From positions 62,001 to 126,000 of the forward strand of contig JAKSIC010000003.1 in the NCBI GenBank assembly GCA_024399015.1: a stretch of DNA of 64,000 nt. The letters run 5' to 3'. Shown here in pieces: positions 43,520-54,759 of this stretch. This DNA comes from Fibrobacter sp. (GTDB taxonomy: Bacteria > Fibrobacterota > Fibrobacteria > Fibrobacterales > Fibrobacteraceae). The first letter of the stretch is position 1; every line of letters starts with the position of its first letter. The translations under genes were made by a program, and so were the position numbers. The notes beneath the pieces were generated by a model. It ran no database searches, had not been told where the DNA came from, and worked only from the letters and a program-made list of their open reading frames with translations.

Positions 43520-46339
43520 TTAGAAGCCCTGGCCAATAACGAAGTTAAATTCCATGTCGCCAACCTTTTCACGCTTGGTGCCCGTGTAGGTTTCGCCCAC
43601 ATCCAAAGGCCAAGCAAAGTCAAAGCCAATAATACCGAGCATAGGAACAACAACGCGGAAACCAAAGCCAATATCCTTCTTGAGGCTGGTAGGATCCCAT
43701 TCGCTAAGCGGACTACGACTGGGCTTGGGAACCTGAGTCTTGGGGTCATAGCGTTCACCGAACACATTACCTGCATCAAAGAAGAAAGGCAACAGGTAGA
43801 AGGTCTGAGGCACAAGGCCTAGCTGAAGTTCAGCACCAATGTACTGGTAGCTGCGGCCCAAGCGACGGTAGCCAATAGAACCAGAGCTATAACCACGCAT
43901 CATACCTTCGTAGCCATAGGCGCCACCCATTGTGTACAAAGTACGGTACTGCAAGTGATCACCGAAAATTACACCATACTGATTGGTCAAAGCCAAAGTC
44001 AAGCGGTCGCGGAACAGCGGGAACCACCACTTAACAGTGAGTTCGGTCTTCAAGAATTCAAAGTCGCCGAACACAGCACCTTCAGCATACTGCAAATCAA
44101 GAACATAGCGAGAACCATCGGTGGGGAACTGAGGCAAGTTCTTGTCGTCACGAATCAAGCGGAAGTTAATTGCAGATTCAACACCGGAATAAACCACATA
44201 GCTACCCGGGATATTATCACCCTGCTTGTTCATGAGCCAGCTATAACCGATCTGGCCATAGAAGTAGTCATCCGGCCACTTAAGACGCTTACCCAAGTAA
44301 ACGCTACCACCGTAACGAGTGATATTCGGGTCTCCGTAATCTTCCATATTCCACCAGGAGTAGCTCAAGCTAGCACCCAAGGTAATGGGCTTATCAAGCA
44401 ACCAAGGTTCCTGGAAGCTAATAGAAGCGCTCTTCTTGTCAGCACCATATTCGACATTGAAGGATGCAGCCTGGCCGTCACCCATACAGCAGTTGGGGAT
44501 AGACACAGAAGCTGTACCCACAAGACCATCACTTTCGCTATAGGAAACACCGAGACTGAACTGACCCGTACCAGCTTCCTTTTCCTGCACAGCAAAGTCA
44601 AGATCCACTTCCTGTTCGCCCACAACCTTGATGTCAGGCATGACCATATCGAAGTAGTTCAGCTGCATAATTTCGCGGAAGCTACGTTCCAAACCGGACT
44701 GGCGGTAGGTGTCACCCGGATAGAGGCGGACTTCACGACGAATCACCTTTTCGTTAGTCTTGGTGTTGCCATGGATATGAACCTTATGAATCTGAGCCGG
44801 AAGACCTTCGGTCATCTTGTAGGACAGGTTCACAATGGAGTCGTTGGTAAAGGTTCTTTCTTCTTCGTAGTTAGCGAACAAGTAGCCGTCTTCACGATAG
44901 GCATCAATCAAAGCCTTACGGGAAGCATCGTAGAGGTACTGGTCAAAGACCATACCGCTATCGAGACGATAGACATACTTGAGCATCTGATCGTTCAAGA
45001 CTTCGTTACCAGAGAAGTGCAAGCCACCCATGTAGTAACGGCGACCTTCATTCATATGAATATGAACGAGAATTGCGCTGGATGTCTTAATCTCATCGTA
45101 CTTGTTCAAAGCCGGGAACATGTCTTCGATCATATAACGGACCAAGAGCTTTTCCTGGTAGTTATTCAGCTTCTTGATGTTCTTCAAGGAGTCGATCTTC
45201 GGATTGTTCCACTTGTTGTTTTTCACAATGGAAATCAATTCCTTACGGGAATCTTCGTAACGGATAACATCGTTCAAATACTTCCATGCGTCTTCTTCGG
45301 ACTTCACCTTGGGAAGCGGTCTTGTAACCCAGCTCTTTTCGCCAATGGCGCGGTGATTACGGAAAATATGGGTGACCTGCATAGTGGGCTTGCCCGCCAT
45401 CTTGCTCATGGCATGGGAGGTATCAGCCAATGCTGTATTTAACTGGTCATAGAGATTTTCAAGCTTTGCACCCATGGGAACCATACGGCCCATATAGAAC
45501 AAGCAAGTGGAATCCGGCAAATATTCAGCGCTGTATTCGGTAAGTTCAGCATCGAGATAACCGAAATGACGGATTGCATTCAGCACGGAATCACGGTCTG
45601 CAGCAAAAACTTCTTCCTTGAATTCGCCACCACCCCACCACTGGTCCAGCTTGGTGAGCATGTGTTCCATGATATCTTCCTTGGGAACGTTATCATTACC
45701 CTGGATATCAAACTGACGAACCTTGACCTTGCCTCCTTCACGGATAACAAAGGTCACCATGTTCTTGTTTTCATCAGCTTCACTTTCACGATAACCCACT
45801 TCTGCGAGGAGGTAACCTTCGGAGTGGTAATGAGCCAAAATAGCCTGACGATCACGTTCAAGCTGGCTCTTGCTATAAACCTGACCAGGAATCAAACGAA
45901 CCTTAAGACGCAAGTCTTCTTCATTAACGTCGTCGCAACCTTCAAAAACGACAGTATCCAGAGCAGGAAGTTCCTTAATCTTGAAGATCAATTCCACATC
46001 GGAACCATCACCAACATAGTCAATCCAAGCGGTAACATCGTCAAAAAGTCCGGATTCATACAAGGTGGTAACAGAAGCCTGAACCTTATCGGTAAGTCCC
46101 GTCGGAGAAAAACTCTGACCATCTTTGATACCGATTCGGCTCAAAACGGCTCGCGGATCCATGTGAACGGTACCTTCGACCTTCACCTTGCTAACAGTAT
46201 TTTCCATCATGTAGCTTTCGGACATTTCAGACATATCCAAAAGCTGGGCCTGAGCAAAGCCCACCATTACAGCAACAGCAAACAACAATCGCAACAACAG
46301 AGTAAACCTACCTGTATAAATAAATCTAATTCCAACCAA
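43520..46339 (-). CDS. bamA: Outer-membrane protein assembly factor BamA
   Basis: Central Omp85 insertase. A signal peptide (LLLRLLFAVAVMVGFAQA) precedes about five POTRA domains (~48-470), such as VSKVKVEGTVHMDPRAVLSRI and VVFEGCDDVNEEDLR. A C-terminal barrel follows, with LRGY-like MRGYSSGSIGYR and the terminal phenylalanine (FVIGQGF). At 939 residues it is somewhat longer than E. coli BamA, with an insert between POTRA units (~295-375). No ATG precedes the signal peptide: TTG at 46339 is the longest start and TTG at 46297 with AGG upstream is an alternative. Confidence 0.95.
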   Translation of the reverse strand: MVGIRFIYTGRFTLLLRLLFAVAVMVGFAQAQLLDMSEMSESYMMENTVSKVKVEGTVHMDPRAVLSRIGIKDGQSFSPTGLTDKVQASVTTLYESGLFDDVTAWIDYVGDGSDVELIFKIKELPALDTVVFEGCDDVNEEDLRLKVRLIPGQVYSKSQLERDRQAILAHYHSEGYLLAEVGYRESEADENKNMVTFVIREGGKVKVRQFDIQGNDNVPKEDIMEHMLTKLDQWWGGGEFKEEVFAADRDSVLNAIRHFGYLDAELTEYSAEYLPDSTCLFYMGRMVPMGAKLENLYDQLNTALADTSHAMSKMAGKPTMQVTHIFRNHRAIGEKSWVTRPLPKVKSEEDAWKYLNDVIRYEDSRKELISIVKNNKWNNPKIDSLKNIKKLNNYQEKLLVRYMIEDMFPALNKYDEIKTSSAILVHIHMNEGRRYYMGGLHFSGNEVLNDQMLKYVYRLDSGMVFDQYLYDASRKALIDAYREDGYLFANYEEERTFTNDSIVNLSYKMTEGLPAQIHKVHIHGNTKTNEKVIRREVRLYPGDTYRQSGLERSFREIMQLNYFDMVMPDIKVVGEQEVDLDFAVQEKEAGTGQFSLGVSYSESDGLVGTASVSIPNCCMGDGQAASFNVEYGADKKSASISFQEPWLLDKPITLGASLSYSWWNMEDYGDPNITRYGGSVYLGKRLKWPDDYFYGQIGYSWLMNKQGDNIPGSYVVYSGVESAINFRLIRDDKNLPQFPTDGSRYVLDLQYAEGAVFGDFEFLKTELTVKWWFPLFRDRLTLALTNQYGVIFGDHLQYRTLYTMGGAYGYEGMMRGYSSGSIGYRRLGRSYQYIGAELQLGLVPQTFYLLPFFFDAGNVFGERYDPKTQVPKPSRSPLSEWDPTSLKKDIGFGFRVVVPMLGIIGFDFAWPLDVGETYTGTKREKVGDMEFNFVIGQGF

Positions 46340-46419
46340 AAATACAAAAGTTGAAGGCCGGAGATTTAATAAGAATGCCGTTTTTTTGTGTAAAAACGAC
46401 CATTTACCGAGTCAAAGCA

Positions 46420-46450
46420 AAAAAAGTTCCCCAACATCGGGGAACTTCTC
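46420..46450 (-). terminator. Terminator of the xylanase gene
   Basis: AAGTTCCCC (46424-46432) pairs with GGGGAACTT (46439-46447); the minus strand continues with T7. Confidence 0.88.
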
Positions 46451-46475
46451 AAAATAAAGGGTTAAACAGAGGATC

Positions 46476-48386
46476 TTACCTAATGGAAATCCGGCGAACG
46501 AGGCTGTTTGAGCCATCATTAACACGAACTACATAAAGCCCCTTTGCCAAGGAAACTAGGTTCACTGCACCCTTGATATTCCTTTCGGTAAATACCGGAC
46601 GACCCCGCATATCGAACACATCCACTCGAACAGATTTCGTGGCCGATACGGTCAACACACTTCCGTACAAATTAATATCAAGATGGGATTTGGCGAAATT
46701 CGGGCGAATTGCAGCCACATCCCAGTTATCCGGGCAGCCAACAGCTTCAATCTTCGCAATGTACATGGCGGACATGTCGCTACTATTGAAGGTCAACTGC
46801 ATGGGTTTAAAGGAAGAATCGCAAACCACCTGCAAATCCACGGTAGTTCCGCTCCAGTTTTTTGCGGCAACGGGGCGACCATTCTGCAAGCTGGCCCAAG
46901 GTTCATTCATACCCACGTTCACATAGGCGGTACTTCCGTTAGGGCCGTAAGTCGTAAGCAGGAGGGTTTCGCATCGGCCAAGAACATTCATTTCAACAGC
47001 TTCTTCGGGCAAGGTATAGATGGCATGCTGGTAGCCACAATAGTCCGCATTCTGGTCGCAACCAGCCAAGGGAACATTCACATAGCCACTCTTCCCAGCT
47101 AAAGATTCCCCCACAAACTTGGCGTTACCATTCTTCACGTCGCCAGCCCATGAGCCGCGGGATTCTGCGCCTTCCTGGCTATAATCCACAATGACATAGA
47201 CTCCGTTACCAAAAGGAGACGTGTTTTCCCAAACCAAGGGGACAGCGTCCTTCACTTTCGTGACCTTATCTGCGCTATGAGCCTTGAGACTTGCAACCAG
47301 GCTATCGTAAGCAGGCTTAGGAACAAAGCTTGAATCGTAAATCAAACCATTATACTTGTACAAATCCATAAGCCAGCTGTACTTATCGCTAAAGCCCCAA
47401 ATTACGAACGCTTCCATATTGGGTGCTTCCAGGAACAAATCCATAAACTGGCGGTACAAATGGCCTTGGGCTTCATAATCGGACTTGGAGACATCCTTCT
47501 TGTCAAAACCAATGTCCAGTTCCGTAATTTGCAGAGTCAAACCTTCTGCTTCAAGAGCCTGAGCCAGCGCCTTTACATTCTGCGGGGTGGTCACATGATA
47601 GTCAGAAATGTGAGTCTGGGTGCCAATACCAGTAATGTAAATACCATTAGCTTTCAAACGCTTGGCTACGGAATCCAAAGCAAATTGAGCCTTGGAACCA
47701 GCAGCTAAGCCCCATTCCAAAGAATAATCATTGTAATAAAGCTTTGCGTCGGGGTCGGCCTTATGGGCCCAGGTAAATGCGGAATCAATAAAGTCACGAC
47801 CGATATACTTGTTCCACACAGAAGGATTCTGGCTAGAACCGGAACGCCATGCAGCAGGCTGCGTATCGTCAATTGCTTCGTTCACCACGTCCCATTCGCG
47901 GACTTTGCCCTTGTAATGGCCCACCACATTTTCAATATGGTTTTTCAAAACAGCAAGGAGGGTATCGCGGGCAGATCCACCAGCCTTTTCCACCTTCGCA
48001 GCCAAATCAGGAACCCACTGAGGAACCTGACTGTGCCAAGCCAAGGCATGACCACGAACCTGCATACCATTAGCAGCGGCGTAGGCCATCAGCTTGTCAC
48101 CTTTGGAGAAGTTGAAAGAGTTGCGTTTAGGTTCCGTGGCATCGAACTTCATTTCATTTTCTGCCACCACAATGTTGAACTGGGACTTGTGAGTATTTTC
48201 GTAGGTTTCAGCATCATCTCCCAAGCCATAGCTGAACCAGCCGGAATTCAAAATGGCTCCTACAAAACGGCCACGGGCTTCTGCCAATTGGCGAAGAGTG
48301 CTATCAGCTTGAGCAAATACTTGGGATGCACCGAACGAAAGGGCCATACCCACCAAAACAGCACGACCAAAAAACATTTTTTTCAT
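46476..48386 (-). CDS. GH10 endo-1,4-beta-xylanase with sorting domain
   Basis: Secreted xylan-cleaving enzyme. The start at 48386 (MKKMFFGRAV) gives a signal peptide ending VFAQA. The GH10 barrel (~30-370) has the acid/base Glu170 in WDVVNEA and the nucleophile Glu289 in ITELDIG. A beta domain (~380-560) with paired Cys probably binds carbohydrate; I cannot assign its CBM family. The last ~75 residues (VRVDVFDMRGRPVFTERN, LAKGLYVVRVNDG) are a T9SS-like sorting domain. AGGA in the leader is the likely ribosome site. It acts outside the cell on plant xylan. Confidence 0.94.
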   Translation of the reverse strand: MKKMFFGRAVLVGMALSFGASQVFAQADSTLRQLAEARGRFVGAILNSGWFSYGLGDDAETYENTHKSQFNIVVAENEMKFDATEPKRNSFNFSKGDKLMAYAAANGMQVRGHALAWHSQVPQWVPDLAAKVEKAGGSARDTLLAVLKNHIENVVGHYKGKVREWDVVNEAIDDTQPAAWRSGSSQNPSVWNKYIGRDFIDSAFTWAHKADPDAKLYYNDYSLEWGLAAGSKAQFALDSVAKRLKANGIYITGIGTQTHISDYHVTTPQNVKALAQALEAEGLTLQITELDIGFDKKDVSKSDYEAQGHLYRQFMDLFLEAPNMEAFVIWGFSDKYSWLMDLYKYNGLIYDSSFVPKPAYDSLVASLKAHSADKVTKVKDAVPLVWENTSPFGNGVYVIVDYSQEGAESRGSWAGDVKNGNAKFVGESLAGKSGYVNVPLAGCDQNADYCGYQHAIYTLPEEAVEMNVLGRCETLLLTTYGPNGSTAYVNVGMNEPWASLQNGRPVAAKNWSGTTVDLQVVCDSSFKPMQLTFNSSDMSAMYIAKIEAVGCPDNWDVAAIRPNFAKSHLDINLYGSVLTVSATKSVRVDVFDMRGRPVFTERNIKGAVNLVSLAKGLYVVRVNDGSNSLVRRISIR

Positions 48387-48482
48387 TATCCTAATCCTAA
48401 TATCCAATAGGGGTGTTATACCCAAATTCCCAAGCCAAAAATAAATTCATTCCAAGGCAATCGGGATACCACAAAAAGAGAA

Positions 48483-48512
48483 AGCGTTGCAATAAATTAC
48501 AACGCTCTAAAA
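48483..48512 (-). terminator. Terminator of the DUF2341/LamG lipoprotein gene
   Basis: AGCGTTG (48483-48489) pairs with CAACGCT (48500-48506) around an AT loop; the minus strand ends in TTCTCTTTTT. Confidence 0.65.
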
Positions 48513-48534
48513 TTCAGTTTTCCGTCAAATTAGG

Positions 48535-50181
48535 CTATTCAGCCAAGAATTTCGGCCAAATTTCGTAGGGATTCTGGTTTAAATACAGCGCTTTAATCCA
48601 GGATTCAGAATGGGGTCCATCACAGAAAACAAGTTCATCAATGGCACCATTGAGGCCACGACCAATCACAAGGTTTGAAGTTTCGTAGCGTTTGTTCTTG
48701 GTCGTTGCGGAAGTATTCTTCTGAGGAATATTCACGCCATTCACATAGAAGCTCTGCTTGCCAGAACGGTTCAGGAAGTAAATGTGCGTCCACTTACCTT
48801 CAGTCACCAAACTATCGCCACTGCGGAAGGTATGGGCATAATAGGTACTTCCAGAAGTTTCACGGTAACCAGCCACAAAGCCCTGTTCAGAATCATAGAC
48901 CAAGCTATACTGACCATCCTTGGAGAAGATCATGCTGGAATCCTTGATATCGTCAATACGGACCCAGAGGCTATAGCTCAATGTATCTGCAGGGAAGTTC
49001 AATTCACCAGAAGCGGAACTATCCACCGTAATCAAGGAAGTCTCGTCGTTAACGAACTTGTAGGCCTTACCCACAGCGCCGTCGACTTCCTTCACATTGA
49101 ACGGAGTTCCCTTGGAAATCTCATCATTTTCAGCTTCGTCAACAAAGGTCTTTACTCCATCATCAAAATGCCAAACGGTACGGAAGTGTCCTAAAGTTCG
49201 GAACACATCAGAAGCATAAAGAGCCGGCTTGATGGAATTGTAGACAATGGAAATAGAGTCGGAGAAATTCAAGGAGTCCACACGGACCCAGAAGACAGCT
49301 TCCTTAGCGGAAGAGTCAAAACGACTGATACTGATGGGAAGGCTTGCAGAACGTTCGCCATCCACATTGATTCGATAAGCTTCGAATCGACCCTTACCAC
49401 GGGTAACCAAGCCATTGAAACCTGCCACAGAACTATCCAGGCGGAAAGCCATGGGGATATCAGTCAAAGCCGAGTAGGAAGAGTCAAAAGAAACGCCCTT
49501 GGGCAAAGCAAGAGGAGCCTTGAAGGTTCTAATTACCGCTTCAGGAATGGTGTCAATAATTGTATCGCCGGCAACCACATTCAATTCACCGAATGCGGCA
49601 TCCAAAGTGTCCTTGTCAAAGAGATGGATTACAAGATCCTGTTCACCTGCAGGCAAGGAGTCAATCATGACAACGCTACCCTTGACTTCAACACGCTGAC
49701 GGAAGGTAGTACCAACGATTGTAGCTTCGCCTTTAAGACCGTTCACATCATCCTCAAAGACATTTTCAACGTTGAGGAAAGCGGTACCCGGATTCAGCAA
49801 GGAATCGCTAACCACAAGGCTATCGTCTTCTAAGGCCAAATTCTGGAGCAACAAGCGCTTTCCGGATTCTTCGTGGAATGCTTCCAAGGAGAAGGACCTG
49901 GTATTGATACCCGGCATGGAGTCAATCTTGTATGCTCCATTGGAGTCGGCGTTCACTTCGATAACATCACGAAGACGATCACCCTGATAGAAGTCAAAGT
50001 CAGAACCAACGACACGAACTCGGGCAAAACTTGCCGGTTCACCATTGTCGAGGTAAAGAACACCTGCCAGTTCGGGAGAACCAGTTTCAGCACTGTTACC
50101 GGCAACGTTAGTAGAGCAACCTGCAGATAGCAGGCTGACCAATCCGGCAGCAAGTAGACTATGTCTAAACCCAAACTTCAT
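48535..50181 (-). CDS. Lipoprotein with DUF2341-like and LamG domains
   Basis: A 548-residue lipoprotein from ATG 50181 (MKFGFRHSLL); lipobox LSAGC, Cys22. Residues ~35-115 look like a carboxypeptidase-regulatory-like beta sandwich (GVLYLDNGEPASFARVRV). A DUF2341-type segment (~225-330, PMAFRLDSS, FWVRVDSLNFSDSISIVY) follows, and then a LamG domain (~365-545, YSLWVRIDDIKDSSMIFSKDGQYSL, QSFYVNG). This order is common in surface lipoproteins of the lineage. Role inferred as glycan or surface binding. TATATT lies seven nt before the ATG and no ribosome site is visible. Confidence 0.8.
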   Translation of the reverse strand: MKFGFRHSLLAAGLVSLLSAGCSTNVAGNSAETGSPELAGVLYLDNGEPASFARVRVVGSDFDFYQGDRLRDVIEVNADSNGAYKIDSMPGINTRSFSLEAFHEESGKRLLLQNLALEDDSLVVSDSLLNPGTAFLNVENVFEDDVNGLKGEATIVGTTFRQRVEVKGSVVMIDSLPAGEQDLVIHLFDKDTLDAAFGELNVVAGDTIIDTIPEAVIRTFKAPLALPKGVSFDSSYSALTDIPMAFRLDSSVAGFNGLVTRGKGRFEAYRINVDGERSASLPISISRFDSSAKEAVFWVRVDSLNFSDSISIVYNSIKPALYASDVFRTLGHFRTVWHFDDGVKTFVDEAENDEISKGTPFNVKEVDGAVGKAYKFVNDETSLITVDSSASGELNFPADTLSYSLWVRIDDIKDSSMIFSKDGQYSLVYDSEQGFVAGYRETSGSTYYAHTFRSGDSLVTEGKWTHIYFLNRSGKQSFYVNGVNIPQKNTSATTKNKRYETSNLVIGRGLNGAIDELVFCDGPHSESWIKALYLNQNPYEIWPKFLAE

Positions 50182-50188
50182 AGTGTGC

Positions 50189-50194
50189 AATATA
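50189..50194 (-). promoter_or_regulatory. -10 box of the LamG lipoprotein, predicted leaderless
   Basis: TATATT on the minus strand, seven nt before ATG 50181. Confidence 0.5.
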
Positions 50195-50352
50195 AATATA
50201 GATATGTAATTTGTCTTTTGGACAACGAAAAATCATAAAAGGTTGCCCACAGACAACGGGAAAATAGGCGAAAAATTGCTAAAAAACACACAAAAACATC
50301 AATTTTCCGTTTTTTGGCCTCCCGAAACGTGAATTTTATATATGTTCATGGT

Positions 50353-52149
50353 ATGCAACCGCAAGCTTTAAGACTTTCTGAGATTACCATCGCAAATCTG
50401 CGCTCTATCCAGCGTCAGACGTTTCCCCTCAGTAGTTTTACTGCCCTAATCGGGTACAACAACGCCGGCAAAACCAACATTTTGATGGGAATCCGCTGGC
50501 TTTTGGCCCATTTTTCCCTGGATATTTCCTATTTCGACAATCCCAACGAACCTGTGGAAGTCATAGGCGTATTTGATGGTATTTCGGAACAAGTCCTGGC
50601 TCGCCTCGGCGAAGAGAAAGCGGCAGCAATTATGCCATACCTGATCACCACAGGAGCCAACGCCGGTAGACTCAGCGTCAAGAAACTCCAGAGAGTTCCT
50701 GGTGAAAATCCGGATTCCGTAGAAACATTTGTTTTCGTTCCGTCCAACAAGCGTAACGGCAGAAACAACAAAGAATGGATCCGTGCCGACGAAGATTTCC
50801 TGGCAGCATTCAACAGAATGTTTCCAGAATCCATTGCCATTTGGGATTTTGAAGGCAACCAGGCCTTCACCAAGCTGTTGCACGAAATTTTCAAACCGTT
50901 GGAAAGACGTTTCGGCGGAGAAATCAACATGTTGCTGAACAAGTTCAGCGACATCCTTTCCCCGGAAAGCGAAAACAGGGCCGAAGAAATCGGCGCCTTT
51001 GATCGCGATGTCAACGAAAAACTGAGGCCACTATTCCCCAGCGTTAAGGTGGAATTGGATATTCCTGTTCCCACATTGGAGACTTTCCTGAAGAAGGCAA
51101 GCATCAAGGTCATTGACGAAGACGACGGTTTTGAACGAGACATTACACGCATGGGTGCAGGATCCAAGCGTGCCATCCAGATGGCATTGATCCGCTACCT
51201 TGCCGACATCAAGAAGCATCACAACAACCATTACCTGAGCCGCACCATGCTGCTCATCGATTCTCCGGAATTGTACCTGCATCCCCAGGCGGTTGAATTG
51301 GTTCGAGTCGCCCTGAAGAACTTGTCCAACGAGGGCTATCAGGTGGTGTTCGCCACCCACAGCGCCCAGATGGTCACTAGCGAAGATGTAAGCACGTCCC
51401 TCCTGATTCGCAAGAACAAAGAACGCGGCACCTTTATGCGAAAGCGAATGGAAGACGCCGTTCACCAGGTGGTGCAAGACGCTCCCAGCCAGCTGCAGAT
51501 GCTGTTCAGTTTGAGCAACAGTAATGAATTACTTTTCGCCGACTACGTTCTTTTGACAGAAGGCAAAACAGAACTTCGCGTTTTGCCGGCATTGTTTGAA
51601 CGCATCACTGGACAAAGTTTTGCTTTAATCAAATGCGCTCTTGTTCGTCAAGGCGGCGTCAGCAACACCCGCAAGAGTATGCAGGTTCTTGGCGCCATGG
51701 ACATGCCGGTACGCGCCATCGTAGATTTGGATTACGCTTTCACGACGGCCACCCACGACGGATTCCTAGACTTTAACGATCCTGACATCAGATACTGCCA
51801 GAATCTCTTTAGGGAATTGGCCTTCCAGCACCACCTGCGTCTGGTAAACGGTCTTCCCGTAAGCAAGCACAGCAACACTACCGCTGCGCAGGCCTACGCC
51901 ATGATGGCCGCCATGCCCGAAGCAGAACGCCCCATCAGGAGCATTCACGCAAAACTTCGCAGCCAAGGCATTTGGGTCTGGACTAAGGGAGCCATCGAAG
52001 AGCACCTAGGTTTGGCCGCTAAAAATGAAGCCACCTGGAGCAAGTTCATTGAACGCAGCAAGGCACAGAATTTCACAAAGACTCTCCCCGACTACGCAAG
52101 CATCGAGGAACTTTGCAAGTGGATTATCGAAGGCAGCCAAGGAAATTAA
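50353..52149 (+). CDS. OLD-family ATPase/TOPRIM nuclease
   Basis: Class 1-like OLD nuclease of 598 residues. The ABC-type ATPase has Walker A GYNNAGKT at 34-41 and Walker B LLIDSPELYLHP, then ATHSAQM. A C-terminal TOPRIM domain has Glu403 in LLTEGKTE and Asp458-Leu-Asp460 (DLDYAF). Such proteins nick or cleave DNA and some serve in phage defence (P2 Old, GajA). No UvrD-like GajB partner lies beside it, so it is not a Gabija pair. ATG 50353 is the only good in-frame ATG; TATATG lies eight nt upstream with no ribosome site. Confidence 0.85.
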   Translation: MQPQALRLSEITIANLRSIQRQTFPLSSFTALIGYNNAGKTNILMGIRWLLAHFSLDISYFDNPNEPVEVIGVFDGISEQVLARLGEEKAAAIMPYLITTGANAGRLSVKKLQRVPGENPDSVETFVFVPSNKRNGRNNKEWIRADEDFLAAFNRMFPESIAIWDFEGNQAFTKLLHEIFKPLERRFGGEINMLLNKFSDILSPESENRAEEIGAFDRDVNEKLRPLFPSVKVELDIPVPTLETFLKKASIKVIDEDDGFERDITRMGAGSKRAIQMALIRYLADIKKHHNNHYLSRTMLLIDSPELYLHPQAVELVRVALKNLSNEGYQVVFATHSAQMVTSEDVSTSLLIRKNKERGTFMRKRMEDAVHQVVQDAPSQLQMLFSLSNSNELLFADYVLLTEGKTELRVLPALFERITGQSFALIKCALVRQGGVSNTRKSMQVLGAMDMPVRAIVDLDYAFTTATHDGFLDFNDPDIRYCQNLFRELAFQHHLRLVNGLPVSKHSNTTAAQAYAMMAAMPEAERPIRSIHAKLRSQGIWVWTKGAIEEHLGLAAKNEATWSKFIERSKAQNFTKTLPDYASIEELCKWIIEGSQGN

Positions 52150-52198
52150 AACCTAGCGTCAGCACCCCATCTGAACACAAAATCTTGAGATAGAAAAA

Positions 52199-52232
52199 GA
52201 GACCCCGTGATATTCACGGGGCCTTCTTTTTA
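52199..52232. terminator. Bidirectional terminator between the OLD gene and icd
   Basis: CCCCGTGA (52203-52210) pairs with TCACGGGG (52214-52221) around TAT, with TTCTTTTT on plus and TCTCTTTTTC on minus. Confidence 0.85.
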
Positions 52233-52282
52233 ACTTATCCTAAATCGTTTTGGGTCACGAAAACGCAAGACCCACCGCGAAA

Positions 52283-54661
<2,379 letters not shown>

Positions 54662-54668
54662 TTAAGGT

Positions 54669-54732
54669 GGTTGTCCCAAGACAACCATTCTTTGGAGTGC
54701 TCGGGTTCCTTTTACAGTTTTTGACGTAGATT
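54669..54732 (+). promoter_or_regulatory. Palindrome and promoter region upstream of the pectin operon
   Basis: GGTTGTC (54669-54675) and GACAACC (54680-54686) form a perfect inverted repeat. A TAGATT box (54727-54732) follows about 40 bp later and could be the -10. The palindrome could be an operator or a DNA hairpin. The rest of 54476-54668 is AT-rich with no gene seen. Confidence 0.35.
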
Positions 54733-54759
54733 GTAAAATGGTGAAAAAGGATGTGTTGT

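Noticed and set aside
50353-52149. Gabija defence system
   Set aside because: Only the OLD-like nuclease is present; no UvrD-like helicase gene follows.
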